A model generated the notes under the pieces. The model was not told the origin of the DNA and did no database searches. It was given only the letters and a program-made list of their open reading frames with translations. Positions 24,523-26,558 of a stretch of 26,558 bases of DNA are shown in pieces. The position numbers were made by a program, and so were the translations under genes. Every line of letters starts with the position of its first letter. The stretch's first letter is position 1. The DNA is from Bacteroidota bacterium (GTDB lineage Bacteria > Bacteroidota > Bacteroidia > Chitinophagales > Chitinophagaceae), in NCBI GenBank assembly GCA_023433755.1, contig JAEYUA010000081.1, forward strand, positions 1-26,558. Reading direction: 5' to 3'.

Positions 24523-25473
24523 ATGAGAAAACTGAGTTTTCTATTTACACTGCTTGTTTTATTGAATTCCGCAAAGTCCCAGGACGTACCTGATACGGTA
24601 ACTGTGGGTGCGTACATCACCAGCATACATGATATAGATTTTAAACAAAAGGAATATGCCCTAAACCTCTGGCTATGGCTGACGTACAGCAATAAAGATT
24701 TTAATTTCCTTGAAAACCTGGAGATACCCCAGGCCAAAACGGTGGAAAAATCTTTTTCAACGATCGACAGCAGCGGAGACAAAATCTATATGCAAATGAA
24801 GTTGCAGTGTGTAATGAAAGATAGCTGGAGGATCAGCAATTTCCCATTTGACAGGCAGACCCTTAGATTTTCAATTGAAAATTCGCAGTTCGATGCACGC
24901 AAACTCATTTTTGTAGCTGACACGGTGGGAGAACATTTTGACCCGAGGTTCACACTCAGGGGATGGTCAATCGACAGTTGTATCATTAGTACCGGAACCA
25001 AATTTTATGAGACCGGCTTTGGTGACAGGACTCTTGAAAAACCAAGGACCCAATATGCAAATTTCAGAATGAGACTAAGCATCAAGCGGGATGCCAGTGG
25101 GTTGTTCTGGAAAATGTTCCTGGGCATGTACCTGGCCTTCCTTATAGCCTATGTTTGCTTTTATATTCATGCAGATGGCATGGATTCAAGATTCGGGTTA
25201 AGCGTTGGCTCCCTGTTCGCGGTGATCGGAAATAAATATATTATTGATTCAGCACTGCCAGAATCTTCAACCTTTACGCTTGTTGATACGTTACACGGGC
25301 TGACACTTGCTTCCATTTTTGTGATCATTACCGCCACGGCCTATTCACTGGTTCTTGTGAAAAGAAACCAGCTTAAAAAAGCCAGGAGATTTGATATGAC
25401 GGTTGCGCAGGCCTTATTACTGGTTTATGTTTTACTGAATATCTGGTTTATATATAAGGCCAGCATATCCTAG
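24523..25473 (+). CDS. Prokaryotic pentameric ligand-gated ion channel (Cys-loop superfamily) homologue
   Basis: 316 residues. A signal peptide (1-19, MRKLSFLFTLLVLLNSAKS) precedes an extracellular (periplasmic) beta-rich domain and four membrane helices: M1 194-215, M2 222-243, M3 253-279 and M4 292-311. The ligand-binding-domain start, VTVGAYITSIHDIDFKQ (26-42), has the Gly-x-Tyr-x3-Ile-x-Asp/Asn pattern of this superfamily, followed by the Trp-rich strand NLWLWLTY. WRISNFPFDRQTLRFSIE (102-119) carries the FPFD of the Cys-loop; the flanking cysteines of animal receptors are absent, as in GLIC and ELIC. M2 ends in LP (245-246), as canonical M2 does, and the short M3-M4 loop is prokaryote-like. 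The overall layout matches GLIC. Ion selectivity and ligand are unknown. Expected location: inner membrane, ligand domain in the periplasm. Confidence 0.85.
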   Translation: MRKLSFLFTLLVLLNSAKSQDVPDTVTVGAYITSIHDIDFKQKEYALNLWLWLTYSNKDFNFLENLEIPQAKTVEKSFSTIDSSGDKIYMQMKLQCVMKDSWRISNFPFDRQTLRFSIENSQFDARKLIFVADTVGEHFDPRFTLRGWSIDSCIISTGTKFYETGFGDRTLEKPRTQYANFRMRLSIKRDASGLFWKMFLGMYLAFLIAYVCFYIHADGMDSRFGLSVGSLFAVIGNKYIIDSALPESSTFTLVDTLHGLTLASIFVIITATAYSLVLVKRNQLKKARRFDMTVAQALLLVYVLLNIWFIYKASIS

Positions 25474-25482
25474 TTTTTCTGA

Positions 25483-25665
25483 TCAGCTTTCCTTTGCGTC
25501 GTCAGACTCCGTTTGCAGGCTACCACCGGTTTCGCCATGTTCCATATTACCTTCCTGCTGGTCCATATTACTGATATCTGCAGACACCTGCTGATCATGT
25601 AAAAGACTCCGTCCAAGGCCGCCATTATCATTCCGTGGAGCTTCCGGCTGAGGTTTCTTATCCAT
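25483..25665 (-). CDS. Hypothetical small hydrophilic protein, 60 residues
   Basis: Family not recognised. It is very polar, with no hydrophobic core, rich in Gln, Asp, Glu, Gly and Asn (DNGGLGRSLLHDQQ, then acidic TESDDAKES). It is probably disordered. It starts with ATG at 25665 after an A-rich stretch (GATAAGAAAAAGCT), and its stop lies 9 bases from the convergent ion-channel gene. The tight packing between two genes, with no other frame covering the segment, favours a real gene, but nothing else supports it. Confidence 0.45.
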   Translation of the reverse strand: MDKKPQPEAPRNDNGGLGRSLLHDQQVSADISNMDQQEGNMEHGETGGSLQTESDDAKES

Positions 25666-25720
25666 AGCTTTTTCTTATCGTCGAAAGAATGGTGCCAGAA
25701 TGTTACCCTTCAAACCAATG

Positions 25721-26146
25721 ATGGCACAGGATTTCGATTTACCGGAATATGGCAAGGAAACATTATACAGGTTATATTGATGAAGGGCGGCAGGCGGAAA
25801 AGGATCATCAAAGCGAAAAGGCAATTGAATTATATGAACTTGCTATTAAACAGGAACCGCTGGAAACTTATCCTTATACAAGATTGATGGTGCTTTACCG
25901 CAAATCAAAAAATGCTGAAAGGAACTGGAGGTGATCAATAAAGCCATCAGGATTTATACAACTTATTATGATGAAAAAACAGGCAGGTTACTGCACAACA
26001 GGAAACTGGAAATGGCAGGAAAAGCCCTTCTTAAATCACTCACACCTGCAGGACAGAAACCCGCCACACGCTATCCTGAGCCCATCCCGGGATGGATCAA
26101 AAGGAAAAGCCTCGTGGAAAAAAAACTTGCCACAGCAAAGGAATAA
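25721..26146 (+). pseudogene. TPR-like protein gene interrupted by one or two frameshifts
   Basis: The coding signal changes frame. Frame 1 (25721-25780) reads MAQDFDLPEYGKETLYRLY and stops. Frame 2 (25749-25934) carries IDEGRQAEKDHQSEKAIELY, then YELAIKQEPLETYPYTRLMV, and stops after KNAERNWR. Frame 3 (25931-26146) continues as VINKAIRIYTTYYDEKTG and later PEPIPGWIKRKSLVEKK. Around 25918 the bases GCTGAAAGGAACTGGAGGTG would read Ala-Glu-Lys-Glu-Leu-Glu-Val with one extra A, restoring one continuous TPR-like helix pair. The family (a Chitinophagaceae TPR protein with LExYPYxRLM and a basic tail) is recognised from memory. Frames 1 and 3 are the same frame, so the indels would compensate. A sequencing error is possible. 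The second shift is well supported; the first is inference. Confidence 0.65.
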
Positions 26147-26286
26147 CCTCAAAATAACTTTCTTCAATGATCGATTTGATATGATTGGCAGTAACATAGT
26201 AACCAATTGTAATGCATGGATGCCAATTAATTCCTAAACAACATGAGCTTAACTGTTCATGACTTTCTATCACTTATCTTTATAGG

Positions 26287-26313
26287 GTTCCGGCTCAACA
26301 TTTTGAGTTCCGG
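26287..26313. repeat. Repeat element before the desaturase gene
   Basis: GTTCCGG occurs twice with starts 20 bases apart (26287-26293 and 26307-26313), and CCGG-CTCAA pairs with TTGAG-TTCCGG as an imperfect inverted repeat with a CATT loop. It lies 17 bases before the ATG at 26330. It may be a regulator binding site, for example lipid-responsive, but this is a guess. Nothing else was seen in 26147-26329. Confidence 0.35.
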
Positions 26314-26329
26314 TAATGAACAATATTCT

Positions 26330-26558
26330 ATGGCTAAACTCAGCTTCAACAACAAAGGACAACTCTTTTATTCGTCTTTGAAAAAATCAGTGGACCATTA
26401 TTTTGAATCCAACCAAATTAAAAAGACTGGTAACATTCATTTATATACAAAGGCATTCATCCTGATACCCCTGGCTCTTGCATTGTATGTTTTCTTTTTA
26501 TTTGGAAGTTATTCTGCCTGGTCAGGCCTGGCTCTTTCCGTGGTGATGGGTTTAACGC
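26330..26558 (+). CDS. Fatty acid (acyl-CoA/acyl-lipid) desaturase, 3'-truncated by window edge
   Basis: The frame from the ATG at 26330 stays open to the window end (76 residues), so this is the 5' part of a longer gene. The N-terminus reads MAKLSFNNKGQLFYSSLKKS, then a polar segment with YFESNQIKKTGN, followed by LYTKAFILIPLALALYVFFL, the first membrane segment, and a second hydrophobic run to the edge (SGLALSVVMGLT). This pattern (F-N-N-x-x-x-F-x-x-S-L-K, then N-x-I-x-K-T-G-N) is that of Bacteroidota linoleoyl-CoA/DesA-type desaturases, about 350-370 residues long. The histidine boxes needed to confirm it lie beyond the window. The product would introduce double bonds into acyl chains of membrane lipids. 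Sequence outside the window is required to confirm. Confidence 0.75.
   Translation, partial: MAKLSFNNKGQLFYSSLKKSVDHYFESNQIKKTGNIHLYTKAFILIPLALALYVFFLFGSYSAWSGLALSVVMGLT

Overview
The window looks like a chromosomal segment of a Bacteroidota bacterium, most likely family Chitinophagaceae. Supporting signs are a secreted Asp-box protein with a type IX secretion (T9SS) C-terminal domain, a PUR/DUF3276 protein, DUF5362, DUF983 and KGG proteins, a single-RRM RNA-binding protein, and promoters of the Bacteroidota form (-33 TTTG, -7 TAnnTTTG). The assignment rests on recognised families; no search was run. No tRNA, rRNA, CRISPR array, insertion sequence or phage module was seen.

Layout. 1-1422: 3' part of glucose-6-phosphate isomerase (+), convergent with a large Asp-box lipoprotein with a T9SS tail (1435-4401, -). 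4644-6988 (-): an ABC exporter half-transporter followed by a PUR/DUF3276 gene that has its own promoter and terminator. 7088-8125 (+): aldose 1-epimerase. 8269-14121 (+): a carbohydrate block with a cytoplasmic clan GH-A glycosidase-like protein (own terminator), then three overlapping genes: a TuaH-like glycosyltransferase, UDP-galactopyranose mutase (glf), and a 732-residue fusion of a GH1-type glycosidase to an RmlD-type sugar-nucleotide reductase. 14233-16316 (+): a GYF-like membrane protein and a DUF983 protein. 16318-20320 (-): a small unknown protein, a lone receiver protein and an eight-PAS protein without a kinase domain. 20712-23580: a KGG stress protein, an RRM protein, and a PAS histidine kinase convergent with and overlapping a second lone receiver. 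24033-25473 (+): a DUF5362 membrane protein followed by a divergent pentameric ligand-gated ion channel (Cys-loop superfamily) homologue. 25483-26558: a small hydrophilic protein, a frameshifted TPR-like gene and the 5' end of a fatty-acid desaturase.

How the genes may work together. The glycosyltransferase-glf-GH1/RmlD unit appears to be one translationally coupled operon. It probably makes a galactofuranose-containing glycan or glycoside from sugar nucleotides in the cytoplasm. Pgi and GalM are ordinary hexose metabolism genes. The PAS proteins and single-domain receivers suggest a dispersed phosphorelay whose outputs lie elsewhere. The two parts I would look at first are the GH1-RmlD fusion operon and the DUF5362-ion channel pair.
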